Source of the DNA: Patescibacteria group bacterium
GTDB lineage: Bacteria > Patescibacteriota > Minisyncoccia > Phycocordibacterales > UBA6065
Direction: 5' to 3'
Assembly: GCA_028866595.1 (NCBI GenBank)
Contig: JAGWHV010000044.1
Span: 1 to 6,498, forward strand
DNA: 6,498 nt
Part shown: positions 1 through 6,116 of the stretch, piece by piece
Position numbering within the stretch: position 1 is the first letter of the stretch
Layout: every line of letters begins with the position of its first letter
The notes under the pieces: generated by a model
Database searches by the model: none
What the model saw: the letters and a program-made list of their open reading frames with translations, nothing else
Told to the model about the DNA's origin: nothing
Made by a program: the position numbers and the translations under genes

Positions 1-33
1 AGTGGGATAGCGAGCGAGTCCTCATGGTACCTA

Positions 34-111
34 GCGTCGCATGGGTACATGCGACGTGCAAGGATCCATTCATCCCCGGGCGTCGGAAGCCCAAGTCTTC
101 CTTGCCCGGGG
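34..111. other. Two strong hairpins, possible structured RNA end
   Basis: No gene is recognised in positions 1-182, but this stretch is highly structured. The first hairpin has a perfect 9-bp stem (35-43 with 48-56) closed by a GGTA loop. The second has an 8-bp GC stem, CCCCGGGC (74-81) with GCCCGGGG (104-111), enclosing a 5-bp inner stem (85-89 with 97-101). TTTCCTGGT follows the second hairpin on the + strand. This could be the 3' end of a structured RNA, or the terminator of a rightward gene lying off the left edge. I found no tmRNA, RNase P, SRP RNA, tRNA or 5S signature. Identity is unknown. Confidence 0.4.
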
Positions 112-123
112 TTTCCTGGTATA

Positions 124-163
124 GAAAAAACAAAACCCGCCCCATCATCGTGGGCGGGTTTTG
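124..163 (-). terminator. Rho-independent terminator, leftward
   Basis: A perfect 12-bp stem pairs CAAAACCCGCCC (131-142) with GGGCGGGTTTTG (152-163) around a 9-nt loop. On the minus strand it is followed directly by a run of six T (complement of 125-130). It starts about 20 nt beyond the stop codon of the secreted-protein gene at 183, which it most likely terminates. TTTT at the right arm suggests it may also work for rightward transcripts. Confidence 0.85.
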
Positions 164-182
164 CTTGATTCAGCGCGGTTTT

Positions 183-1013
183 CTACTGCTGCGCGGCTGA
201 TGTCGTCGAAGCGGCAGCAGGCGTAGCATTATTCTTGTGCTCCATCTGCTTGAGGTCATTCACGATGGTTTGCGCATCTTTGCGGGCCGTTTTGAAATCC
301 TGCATAGCGGCCTGGATCTTTGAGCGAGCGTCTTTGAGAGCGGCGGTATTCGCTTGCATCTTGGTCTTGTCGCCCTGATCAGGGACGAGGCTGACAATCT
401 CGTCGTGCGCGGCGGTCGCTTGCGTTTGAGCGTCGGCGATCTTGGCCTGCATATCAGAGAGCGAAGAATTGATAGCTGTCATGTCCTGTCCGGCGGCAGT
501 GCTCGAAGCGACTCTCGCCTGGATCTTCGCGACGAGAGCGTTAAACGAGCTCGCTGTCGTGTCAACGCTGTCGACAGCGGCGAGGATGTTGCCCTGCGGG
601 ATGACGAGGGCGAATATCCTGTACGCATCGACGACCGATTTCACGTCGGCCCGAAGGGTCGTGAGGTCCGTGTCGGCGTCGATCTTCGTCTTGAGCGTCG
701 TGAGATCCGAGATCTGCGACTCTACGGTATTCGTGAGATTCGATTTGTCGGTATCGGAGACTTTCTTCATATCGCCTATGCGGGTCGCGAGCTTGTTAAG
801 GGCGTCGATGCGGCGGCTTATCTCCTCGTCGGCGCGGGAAATCGCTTTGGCGATCTGGGTGGTCTGGCGGGCGGCGACTCGAGCGGCGCGAGTCGAGGAA
901 GCGGTCGCTGAAACTGCGGCTGTGGTCGTCTGAGCATTCGCCGCGAACGCTACTCCCAAGGTAACAAAACCTATGAGAGCGGCGACAAGGGGAGCTGATG
1001 TGCGTATCTTCAT
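183..1013 (-). CDS. Secreted helical/coiled-coil protein of unknown function
   Basis: This encodes a 276-aa protein that I do not recognise as a named family. Residues 1-27 are a typical Sec signal peptide: charged MKIR, a hydrophobic core (APLVAALIGFVTLGVAFA), then ANA before Q, a plausible signal peptidase I site. The rest is rich in Ala, Thr, Ser, Asp and Lys. Spaced hydrophobics in segments such as EISRRIDALNKLATRI, SLSDMQAKIADAQTQ and SKIQAAMQDFKTARK suggest amphipathic helices or a coiled coil. There are no cysteines and no catalytic motif, and the tail is low-complexity (Ala/Thr/Ser/Gln). The ATG at 1013 is chosen because it begins the signal peptide; a longer reading from a rare start at 1088 would place 25 residues before it and overlap the upstream gene. 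It lies 31 nt after that gene, so the two are probably co-transcribed, and a strong terminator follows. An extracytoplasmic structural or adhesion role is inference. Confidence 0.8.
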   Translation of the reverse strand: MKIRTSAPLVAALIGFVTLGVAFAANAQTTTAAVSATASSTRAARVAARQTTQIAKAISRADEEISRRIDALNKLATRIGDMKKVSDTDKSNLTNTVESQISDLTTLKTKIDADTDLTTLRADVKSVVDAYRIFALVIPQGNILAAVDSVDTTASSFNALVAKIQARVASSTAAGQDMTAINSSLSDMQAKIADAQTQATAAHDEIVSLVPDQGDKTKMQANTAALKDARSKIQAAMQDFKTARKDAQTIVNDLKQMEHKNNATPAAASTTSAAQQ

Positions 1014-1044
1014 GTTCGTTATAAATAATGAGAGATAATAAGCA

Positions 1045-1335
1045 CTACTGTTGGGGAACCGGCTGGTCGTTAAGACCACTGTCTGCATTCGCTGAATCAG
1101 TCTGGACGGCGCTCATGTTAGTGTCGACAGAATTGAGAGCGTTATTGAGCGAAGCGTCGGAATTGTCCGATGCCGAGACCGCGGCAGTAGCCGAGGCCAT
1201 CTGGCTAGTTTCCGTCTGGGCGGTCGTAGTCGCTCCCGGAGCGCTCGCCGCCGGCGCTTTCGAGAACCACCAGATGCCGAGACCGATGAGAACGATGATG
1301 ATGATCGTCGTCAAAGTCTTTCCTGTAGATGACAT
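1045..1335 (-). CDS. Small single-pass membrane-anchored protein, unknown function
   Basis: This encodes a 96-aa protein with no family that I recognise. Residues 9-25 (TTIIIIVLIGLGIWWF) form one strong transmembrane helix after a short MSSTGK start, so the protein is probably anchored with its C-terminus outside. It lacks a clear signal-peptidase site. The outer part is low-complexity (Ala, Thr, Ser, Gln, Asn, Asp) with little predicted structure, resembling a linker or stalk. It sits between fusA and the gene for a secreted helical protein on the same strand. A TATAAT box over the fusA stop codon may give it its own promoter. Composition matches the downstream secreted protein, which suggests a shared cell-envelope role, but that is inference. 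Confidence 0.7.
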   Translation of the reverse strand: MSSTGKTLTTIIIIVLIGLGIWWFSKAPAASAPGATTTAQTETSQMASATAAVSASDNSDASLNNALNSVDTNMSAVQTDSANADSGLNDQPVPQQ

Positions 1336-1340
1336 GTGAA

Positions 1341-1372
1341 CTTAAAATAAAAGCTACCCTTATAATGGTAGC
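1341..1372 (-). terminator. Weak hairpin plus T-rich tail after fusA
   Basis: A 6-bp stem, GCTACC (1353-1358) with GGTAGC (1367-1372), has an 8-nt loop. On the minus strand it is followed by TTTTATTTTAAG. It lies 15 nt beyond the fusA stop and could be a weak or attenuating terminator of the str operon. Because a TATAAT box precedes it, it could instead form the 5' leader of the next gene. Confidence 0.4.
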
Positions 1373-1376
1373 CTCT

Positions 1377-1405
1377 ATTATAGACTGCTATTTCCGGGCC
1401 GCAAC
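1377..1405 (-). promoter_or_regulatory. Candidate promoter for the small membrane protein gene
   Basis: On the minus strand a perfect TATAAT (1382-1377) is preceded, after 16 bp, by TTGCGG (1404-1399), a weak match to the sigma-70 -35 box. The element overlaps the last codons and stop of fusA and would start transcription about 30 nt before the start codon at 1335. The -10 match is clear and the -35 match is poor. Confidence 0.4.
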
Positions 1406-3532
1406 TATCTCTTTCTCGACGTTCGACGGCACGACTTCGTAGTGGTCGAATTCCATCATCGCATTGCCCTGGCCGGACGTCATCGAGCGAAGCTGGGTGG
1501 TGTAGCCGAACATCTCGGCAAGAGGCACCTTGGCGATGATCGAGAGGACTTGGCCTTTCGGCTGGCTGCCTTCGATCGTGCCGCGCTTGGACATGATCGA
1601 GCCGGTGATATCGCCCATGAATTTCTCCGGCGCGACGACCTCGACTTTCATGATCGGCTCGAGAATGACCGGCTTGGCGCGCCTGGCGGCATCCTGGAAC
1701 GCCTGCGAAGCCGCGATCTTGTACGCGATCTCGGACGAGTCGACATCGTGGTACGAGCCGAAAGTGAGCTCGCACGAGACGTTCACCATCTTGTAGCCAG
1801 CGACGATGCCGCGGTCCATGGCTTCGCGGACGCCTTTCTCGACGGCTGGGATGAATTCTTGAGGGATGACGCCGCCTTTGATCGAGTCGATGAATTCGAA
1901 CTCGTCGTAGCGTTTGACGTTCTTGGGGATCTTCTCGCCTTCGACGAGCGCCGGGAGAGGCTTGAGATTAAGCTTGACGTGACCGTACTGGCCTTTGCCG
2001 CCGGACTGCTTGATGTATTTATTTTCAGCTTCGGCGGCTCCGAGGATCGTCTCACGATAAGCGACTTGCGGCTTGCCGACGTTCGCATTGACACCGAATT
2101 CGCGCTTCATGCGGTCGACCATGATCTCGAGGTGGAGTTCTCCCATTCCCGATATGAGCGTCTCGCCCGTCTCCTGATTGGACGTGATGCGGAAGGTCGG
2201 GTCTTCGTTCGCGAGTTTCCTGAGCGCTTGGCCCATCTTCTCCTGATCGGCCTTTGTCGCTGGCTCGATGCGGAGCGATATGACGGGCTCCATGAATTTT
2301 ATGACTTCGAGAAGGATCGGGTTCTCTTCGTCGCAAAGCGTGTGCGAAGTGAGCGCGTCTTTGAGACCTACAGCCGCGGCGATCTCGCCGGCGTAGACTT
2401 TCTGGACCTCTTCGCGCTTGTCGGCTTGGAGGCGGACGATGCGGGAGAGGCGTTCTTTCTTGCCCGTCGAAGCATTATAAAGATACGAGCCCGCCTCTAC
2501 CGTGCCCGAATAGACGCGGAAGAAGGTGAGAGCGCCGACGAACGGGTCATTCTGGAGCTTGAACGCGAGCGCGGAGAACGGCTCGGTATCGGAAGCGTGG
2601 CGGATGACCTCCTCGCCTGTATCGGGATGATGGCCTTTGACCGCAGGAATGTCGAGAGGCGACGGCAGGTAGTCAACGACAGCATCGAGGACGAGCTGGA
2701 CGCCTTTATTTTTAAGCGCTGTACCGGTGAGGACCGGGAAGAGCTTGTTAGCAAGAGTCGCCGCCCGGAGGCCTTTCTTTATGGTATCGAGCTCGAAGAC
2801 CTTGCCTTCGAGATAGGCATTCATGAGGCTGTCGTCGGTCTCGGCGATCTTTTCTATGAGCTCGGCGCGATATGTGTCGGCTTCGGCCTTGTGGTCGGCG
2901 GGGATCTCGTGCTCGACGACGTCGATGCCTTTCTCGCCTTCAAAGGTGTAGTACTTCATACGGACGAGATCGATGACGCCCTGGAAATTCTCTTCGGCGC
3001 CGACAGGGATCTGGATCCTGACGGCGTTCTTGTTGAGACGCTCGCGTATAGATGCGAACGATTTTTCGAACGACGCGCCCATGCGGTCGAGCTTGTTGAT
3101 GAAGCAGATGCGCGGCACATTCGATTCATCGGCATAGCGCCAGTTCGTCTCGGACTGCGGCTCAACGCCCGCGACGCCGTCGAATACGACGACAGCGCCG
3201 TCGAGGACGCGAAGTGAGCGCTTGACCTCGACAGTAAAGTCGATGTGCCCCGGCGTGTCGATGACATTGAAACGGACTTTCTTGGACGTGTCCGCTTTCG
3301 GCATGTACGTCGGATTCCAGAAACAGGTGATAGCGGCGGCGGTAATGGTGATGCCGCGCTCGCGCTCCTGCTCCATCCAGTCGGTCGTCGTCTCGCCTTC
3401 GTGCACCTCGCCGATCTTGTGGATCATTCCTGTGTAATACAGAATGCGCTCCGAAGTCGTCGTCTTGCCGGCGTCGATGTGGGCGATGACGCCGAAGTTA
3501 CGGACTCGTTCAAGCGGATAATCTCGATTCAT
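1388..3532 (-). CDS. fusA: Translation elongation factor G
   Basis: This encodes EF-G, the 714-aa translational GTPase that drives tRNA-mRNA translocation on the ribosome; the length is normal for the family. The G domain shows the P-loop AHIDAGKT (17-24), switch I RGITI (59-63), G3 DTPGH (92-96), G4 NKLD (146-149) and a G5-like TGTAL (269-273). Domain II follows with NDPFVGALTFFRVYSG, then domain III with GMGELHLEI. Domain IV has SGGKGQYGHV, and domain V carries GDITGSIMSKRG and a C-terminal FDHYEVVP. A slightly extended segment lies between switch I and DTPGH (FWNPTYMPKADTSKK). The ATG at 3532 gives the canonical family start; no strong Shine-Dalgarno precedes it. It is the last gene of the str operon, 29 nt after rpsG. 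No tuf follows, unlike the classical E. coli operon. Confidence 0.98.
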   Translation of the reverse strand: MNRDYPLERVRNFGVIAHIDAGKTTTSERILYYTGMIHKIGEVHEGETTTDWMEQERERGITITAAAITCFWNPTYMPKADTSKKVRFNVIDTPGHIDFTVEVKRSLRVLDGAVVVFDGVAGVEPQSETNWRYADESNVPRICFINKLDRMGASFEKSFASIRERLNKNAVRIQIPVGAEENFQGVIDLVRMKYYTFEGEKGIDVVEHEIPADHKAEADTYRAELIEKIAETDDSLMNAYLEGKVFELDTIKKGLRAATLANKLFPVLTGTALKNKGVQLVLDAVVDYLPSPLDIPAVKGHHPDTGEEVIRHASDTEPFSALAFKLQNDPFVGALTFFRVYSGTVEAGSYLYNASTGKKERLSRIVRLQADKREEVQKVYAGEIAAAVGLKDALTSHTLCDEENPILLEVIKFMEPVISLRIEPATKADQEKMGQALRKLANEDPTFRITSNQETGETLISGMGELHLEIMVDRMKREFGVNANVGKPQVAYRETILGAAEAENKYIKQSGGKGQYGHVKLNLKPLPALVEGEKIPKNVKRYDEFEFIDSIKGGVIPQEFIPAVEKGVREAMDRGIVAGYKMVNVSCELTFGSYHDVDSSEIAYKIAASQAFQDAARRAKPVILEPIMKVEVVAPEKFMGDITGSIMSKRGTIEGSQPKGQVLSIIAKVPLAEMFGYTTQLRSMTSGQGNAMMEFDHYEVVPSNVEKEIVAARK

Positions 3533-3561
3533 AGGTGTGATTCGATAAAAGAGCTATGTAA

Positions 3562-4032
3562 TTACCACGCGAAGTGAGCGAAAGCCTTGTTCGCTTCGGC
3601 CATTTTGTGGGTGTTCTCGCGCTTCCTGACGGCTTCGCCTTCGTTTTTGGAAGCGGCGATGATCTCGTCGGCGAGCTTGACCGAGATAGGCTGGCCTTTC
3701 TTGGCGCGAGCGGCGTCGATGATCCACTTCATCGAGAGAGCCTGGCGGCGCTCCGGGCGAACCTCGACCGGCACCTGGTAATTGGCGCCACCGACGCGGC
3801 GCGAGCGGACTTCGACCTGGGGAGCGGTGTTCTTGAGGGCCGCTTCGAATACGTCGACAGGATTCTCGACTTTAGCTTTTTCTTTGATTATCTCGAAACA
3901 GCGATAGACATTGGCCCGGGCGAGGTTTTTCTTGCCGTCGAACATGATGTAATTGATGAGCTTCGAGACTTTCTCAGAATCGTATTTGCCATCGACCGGA
4001 AGCTCTCGCTTTATATTGATTTTTCTGCGCAT
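3562..4032 (-). CDS. rpsG: 30S ribosomal protein S7
   Basis: This encodes S7, 156 aa, a normal length. S7 is the primary assembly protein of the 30S head; it binds the 3' domain of 16S rRNA and lines the E-site exit region. Family landmarks are the basic N-terminus MRRKINIKRE, then KLINYIMFDGKK (24-35), the core NTAPQVEVRSRRVGGANYQVPVEV (split across residues 68-91), RRQALSMKWI (95-104) and the C-terminal THKMAEANKAFAHFAW (141-156). The gene lies 25 nt after rpsL and 29 nt before fusA, the standard str order. In E. coli S7 represses its own operon through the rpsL-rpsG spacer; the spacer here is too short to hold that structure. Confidence 0.98.
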   Translation of the reverse strand: MRRKINIKRELPVDGKYDSEKVSKLINYIMFDGKKNLARANVYRCFEIIKEKAKVENPVDVFEAALKNTAPQVEVRSRRVGGANYQVPVEVRPERRQALSMKWIIDAARAKKGQPISVKLADEIIAASKNEGEAVRKRENTHKMAEANKAFAHFAW

Positions 4033-4057
4033 GGGATAGGTAGATTAAGGTTAGAGC

Positions 4058-4474
4058 TTATTTGGCCGCTTTCGGCTTCTTGGTGCCGTATTGGCTGCGA
4101 CCTTTTCTGCGATTCTCGACGCCGGCGGAGTCGAGGACGCCGCGGACGACGGAGTAACGGAGACCGACGTCTTTGACGCGGCCGCCGCGCAGAAGAACGA
4201 CGGAGTGCTCCTGGAGATTGTGACCCATGCCGGGAACGTAGGCGGTGACTTCCATACCGTTCGACAAGCGCACGCGGGCGATCTTGCGGATAGCCGAGTT
4301 AGGCTTCTTCGGCGTCTTTGTCGTGACTTTTATGCACACGCCTCGCTTGAATGGCGAGTAGAAATAGCGCGGCTTATTCTTGAGCACGTTAAAGCTCTTT
4401 GTAAGGGCGACGGACTTCGACTTCCTTTTGAGAGAACGTCGCTTCCGCTTCACCAGCTGGTGGATGGTCGGCAT
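4058..4474 (-). CDS. rpsL: 30S ribosomal protein S12
   Basis: This encodes S12, 138 aa, a decoding-centre protein at the 30S shoulder. The ATG at 4474 is chosen because [10 protein letters not shown] matches the conserved S12 N-terminus; an upstream extension of the frame has no such match. [11 protein letters not shown] (54-64) contains the pair equivalent to E. coli Lys42/Lys43, and [17 protein letters not shown] (84-100) is intact. Two features differ from E. coli. About 13 extra residues lie between the N-terminus and KRGVC ([15 protein letters not shown] region, 27-41). The loop usually written KDLPGVRY reads KDVGLRY (101-107), one residue shorter and without the proline. The C-terminus is lysine-rich ([10 protein letters not shown]). 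It is the first gene of the str operon, preceded by a hairpin leader. Confidence 0.97.
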   Translation of the reverse strand: MPTIHQLVKRKRRSLKRKSKSVALTKSFNVLKNKPRYFYSPFKRGVCIKVTTKTPKKPNSAIRKIARVRLSNGMEVTAYVPGMGHNLQEHSVVLLRGGRVKDVGLRYSVVRGVLDSAGVENRRKGRSQYGTKKPKAAK

Positions 4475-4492
4475 TCGATATGGTTTTGTTAC

Positions 4493-4554
4493 GGAAGAGG
4501 CGGACTTCGCGTTTCGGGCCGAGATGTGGGGCCGATTCGTTACTCGCCTCTTCC
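4493..4554 (-). promoter_or_regulatory. Leader hairpin upstream of rpsL
   Basis: A perfect 10-bp inverted repeat, GGAAGAGGCG (4493-4502) with CGCCTCTTCC (4545-4554), encloses 42 nt that include a smaller GGCC/GGCC pairing. It lies in the 5' leader of the str operon, 18 nt before the rpsL start codon. No T-run follows on the minus strand, so it does not look like a terminator. A binding site for autogenous control by a ribosomal protein is a reasonable inference, but the leader is not similar to the E. coli S7 target. Confidence 0.5.
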
Positions 4555-4588
4555 CTGTTAAATAGCGTTGAGGACGCCCCACGAGATT

Positions 4589-4612
4589 ACTATATAAGTA
4601 ACTAACTTGCAA
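4589..4612 (-). promoter_or_regulatory. Possible str operon promoter
   Basis: This AT-rich stretch between the RT stop codon and rpsL reads TTGCAA (4612-4607), then TATAGT (4594-4589), on the minus strand. TATAGT matches five of six bases of the -10 consensus, but the 12-bp spacing to TTGCAA is too short. The alternative -10, TAATCT (4589-4584), has 17-bp spacing but a poor match. A promoter is expected here because the str operon needs one and this is its only AT-rich leader segment. Confidence 0.3.
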
Positions 4613-5636
4613 TGATCCCTAGTTTCTTTTGAAGTCCGTAGGTATTCCCGTGTTTCAGAAGTCCCCGATAGGAGCTCACCGTTTCGCGCTTCGGGTAACC
4701 TCTCATCATTCGTATGACTTTTCGTTTTGTTGTGGTCCGAATCTGCCGGTGATGCGGAAAGTGGACCCAGCCCAGGAAGTCCACGCCCGATCCGTAGGTT
4801 TTTATGTAGACTTTGTGCTCATGAAGCGTAAGATGCAATTTCTTATTGAGAAAAGTGTGCAGTTTCGGCAGGATATTTTCGAGGTATTCTCTGCTCTCCG
4901 AGAGGATAGCAAAGTCGTCGGCGTAGCGGAGATAATATTTCACCTTGAGCTCCTGCTTGAGATACATGTCGAATTCGTGCATGTAGACATTCACCAGAAG
5001 CTGGGATGTCAGGTTGCCGAGCGGAAGGCCAATGCCCGGAGCGGTCGTATGGAAACTCGATATGACGTTGCGTATGAGCTCACGGATGTCAGGATCGGCA
5101 ATGTGCCGCTCGAGGATTTTCATCAAAACGGCGTGGTCGACGCTGGCGAAGAATTTCTTGATGTCGCACTTGAGCACGTAGCAGGTGCAGGTGTGGTTCT
5201 TCGACACTTTTCCCGCAAAATACTTGAAGCGATCGAGTGCGCGATGCGTTCCCTTGTACTTGCGGCAGGAATAAGAGTCGAAGATAAAGCGTTCATGGAA
5301 GTGCGCGTACGGCTCTTTGTAGATCAGGTGATGCAAAAGCCTGTCGCGCACTGTTGCCTTGTGGATGTTGCGGGGCTTCGGATCGGAGATGTTGAACGCC
5401 GAGTATGGACCGTGGACATACGTCTTATTCTTGAGATCCGTGTAGAGGCTCGTGATATTCGTCGCGAACTCGTCCTGGAATTTTATGACGTCCTTTTTGT
5501 GCCGCTTGCCGCGCAGAAACTTCTCCCACGTCAGGAGTAAATTTTCGATCGTGATGATAGAATTGTAGACATGAGCAAACTGCCTCCTACTATGACCCCC
5601 CCTCGCTTCGATCCCTCTCGTCCTTGTAAGAACCAA
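4602..5636 (-). CDS. DGR reverse transcriptase
   Basis: This encodes the reverse transcriptase that copies TR RNA into mutagenised cDNA, up to 344 aa, within the usual DGR RT range. Residue numbers count from a TTG at 5636. Motifs in order are [15 protein letters not shown] (31-45), [20 protein letters not shown] (84-103, motif 1), [20 protein letters not shown] (117-136, motif 2) and motif A KCDIKKFF with Asp158. Next come [10 protein letters not shown] (203-212, motif 4), YADD (238-241, catalytic), and VDFLGW (285-290). The GNLTSQ form at motif 4 separates DGR RTs from group II intron and retron RTs. The C-terminal [18 protein letters not shown] is family-typical, so the 3' end is complete, and no maturase or endonuclease domain follows. 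The start is uncertain. AGGAGG (5588-5583) precedes an ATG at 5572 that is out of frame, and no in-frame ATG lies near the conserved FAHVYNSI. The end lies 127 nt before rpsL on the same strand. Confidence 0.95.
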   Translation of the reverse strand: MVLTRTRGIEARGGHSRRQFAHVYNSIITIENLLLTWEKFLRGKRHKKDVIKFQDEFATNITSLYTDLKNKTYVHGPYSAFNISDPKPRNIHKATVRDRLLHHLIYKEPYAHFHERFIFDSYSCRKYKGTHRALDRFKYFAGKVSKNHTCTCYVLKCDIKKFFASVDHAVLMKILERHIADPDIRELIRNVISSFHTTAPGIGLPLGNLTSQLLVNVYMHEFDMYLKQELKVKYYLRYADDFAILSESREYLENILPKLHTFLNKKLHLTLHEHKVYIKTYGSGVDFLGWVHFPHHRQIRTTTKRKVIRMMRGYPKRETVSSYRGLLKHGNTYGLQKKLGIIAS

Positions 5637-5967
5637 AGAAACCTACGGCGTTTGGCATTCCAATATTGTAAATCTGAAACGCGTTGACCGCTACACGCTC
5701 GGTGCAAAGATTGATGATATTTTCCTTTCGCTCCTCGAACTCATATTCAGAGGCTGTTTCGCCTATGACAAATTCGAGAAGCTGTCGATCGTCTCCCAGG
5801 CTATCGCAAAATCCGATCTCTTGAAATTCTTTCTACAGCTCGGCTGGGAACATAAAGCCATTGATCACAAAAGCTACGGTGCGCTCATTTTACTATTGGA
5901 CGAGGTCGGCCGCATGCTTGGTGGCTGGAAGAAAAACCTTTCAGACAAAACTCCCGCCAACAAGTAG
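5592..5967 (+). CDS. avd: DGR accessory protein Avd-like (four-helix bundle), start disrupted
   Basis: The open frame 5596-5967 encodes about 123 residues with strong Avd character. From about residue 12 it reads [10 protein letters not shown], then RYTLGAKIDDIFLSLLELIF, KSDLLKFFLQLGWEHKAID and GRMLGGWKKNL before a TAG at 5965. Avd is a small basic helical protein that forms a pentameric barrel, binds RT and TR RNA, and is needed for mutagenic homing. The gene is on the + strand, head-to-head with RT and convergent with TR, which is unusual. No ATG, GTG or TTG exists in this frame before the conserved region; a TGA at 5593 closes it. ATGs at 5571 and 5592 are in another frame and would join it if the C7 run at 5596-5602 had six C. 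That gives [18 protein letters not shown], a plausible Avd start. The cause may be a sequencing or assembly error, a real frameshift, or slippage. No Shine-Dalgarno is visible. It could be a pseudogene, but everything after the run is intact. Confidence 0.85.
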
Positions 5968-5973
5968 CGGGAG
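5947..5973 (-). terminator. Terminator-like hairpin 3' of TR, over the avd stop
   Basis: A perfect 7-bp stem, CTCCCGC (5951-5957) with GCGGGAG (5967-5973), has a 9-nt loop. On the minus strand it is followed by TTTTGTCT, so its polarity suits a leftward transcript such as TR RNA. It lies only 11 nt past the TR/VR homology boundary and includes the avd stop codon (5965-5967). It could end the TR RNA, or be a structural element of that RNA. Confidence 0.5.
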
Positions 5974-5984
5974 AAATCGTATGA

Positions 5985-6107
5985 GTTGCAGAAGCAGAGG
6001 AAGGCGTTGTCGTCGTTCCAGACCTTCTCGAAGTTGCCGAGGTTGAAGTTGAAGTCACCGTCCGAGTTGGCGTTCACGTTCGGCACCCTGTGGTTGCCGT
6101 CGGCATA
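5985..6107 (-). repeat. DGR template repeat (TR)
   Basis: Bases 5985-6032 align without gaps to 6451-6498 (VR). The 37 positions where the TR coding strand lacks A are all identical, while 7 of 11 A positions differ. The left boundary at 5985 is sharp, because bases to its left do not match. The right boundary cannot be set, since the VR runs off the window; 6107 is an estimate based on how far the repeat-like reading frame continues. Read on the minus strand it encodes GYADGNHRVPNVNANSDG, then DFNFNLGNFEKVWNDDNAFL and CFCN. All ten Asn codons are AAC, the DGR hallmark codon, whose A positions can mutate without creating stops. The A-free block GCCTTCCTCTGCTTCTGC near its 3' end (6006-5989 region) suits the homing-initiation segment. 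Confidence 0.92.
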
Positions 6108-6116
6108 CCCTCGCAA

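Noticed and set aside
25..111. KpnI, BamHI and SmaI-like sites suggesting cloning-vector sequence
   Set aside because: GGTACC, GGATCC and CCCGGG occur, but with spacing unlike common polylinkers, and the CCCGGG copies are the arms of a hairpin. Chance is more likely.
1442..3217. Long open frame on the + strand opposite fusA (591 codons)
   Set aside because: It is a shadow of fusA: the minus strand encodes a complete canonical EF-G, and the opposite frame is Arg/Asp/Glu/Leu-rich with no recognisable domain.
4475..4612. Longer S12 start upstream of 4474
   Set aside because: The added 46 residues have no S12 similarity and overlap the leader hairpin; MPTIHQLV is the family start.
4629..5540. 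Long + strand frame opposite the RT
   Set aside because: The minus strand carries all RT motifs in order; the + frame is low-quality complement of those codons.
5874..6116. Open minus-strand frame through TR into avd as a separate gene
   Set aside because: Its N-terminal half is the TR-encoded peptide and the rest is antisense to avd. TRs normally keep such a frame because they copy the target gene.
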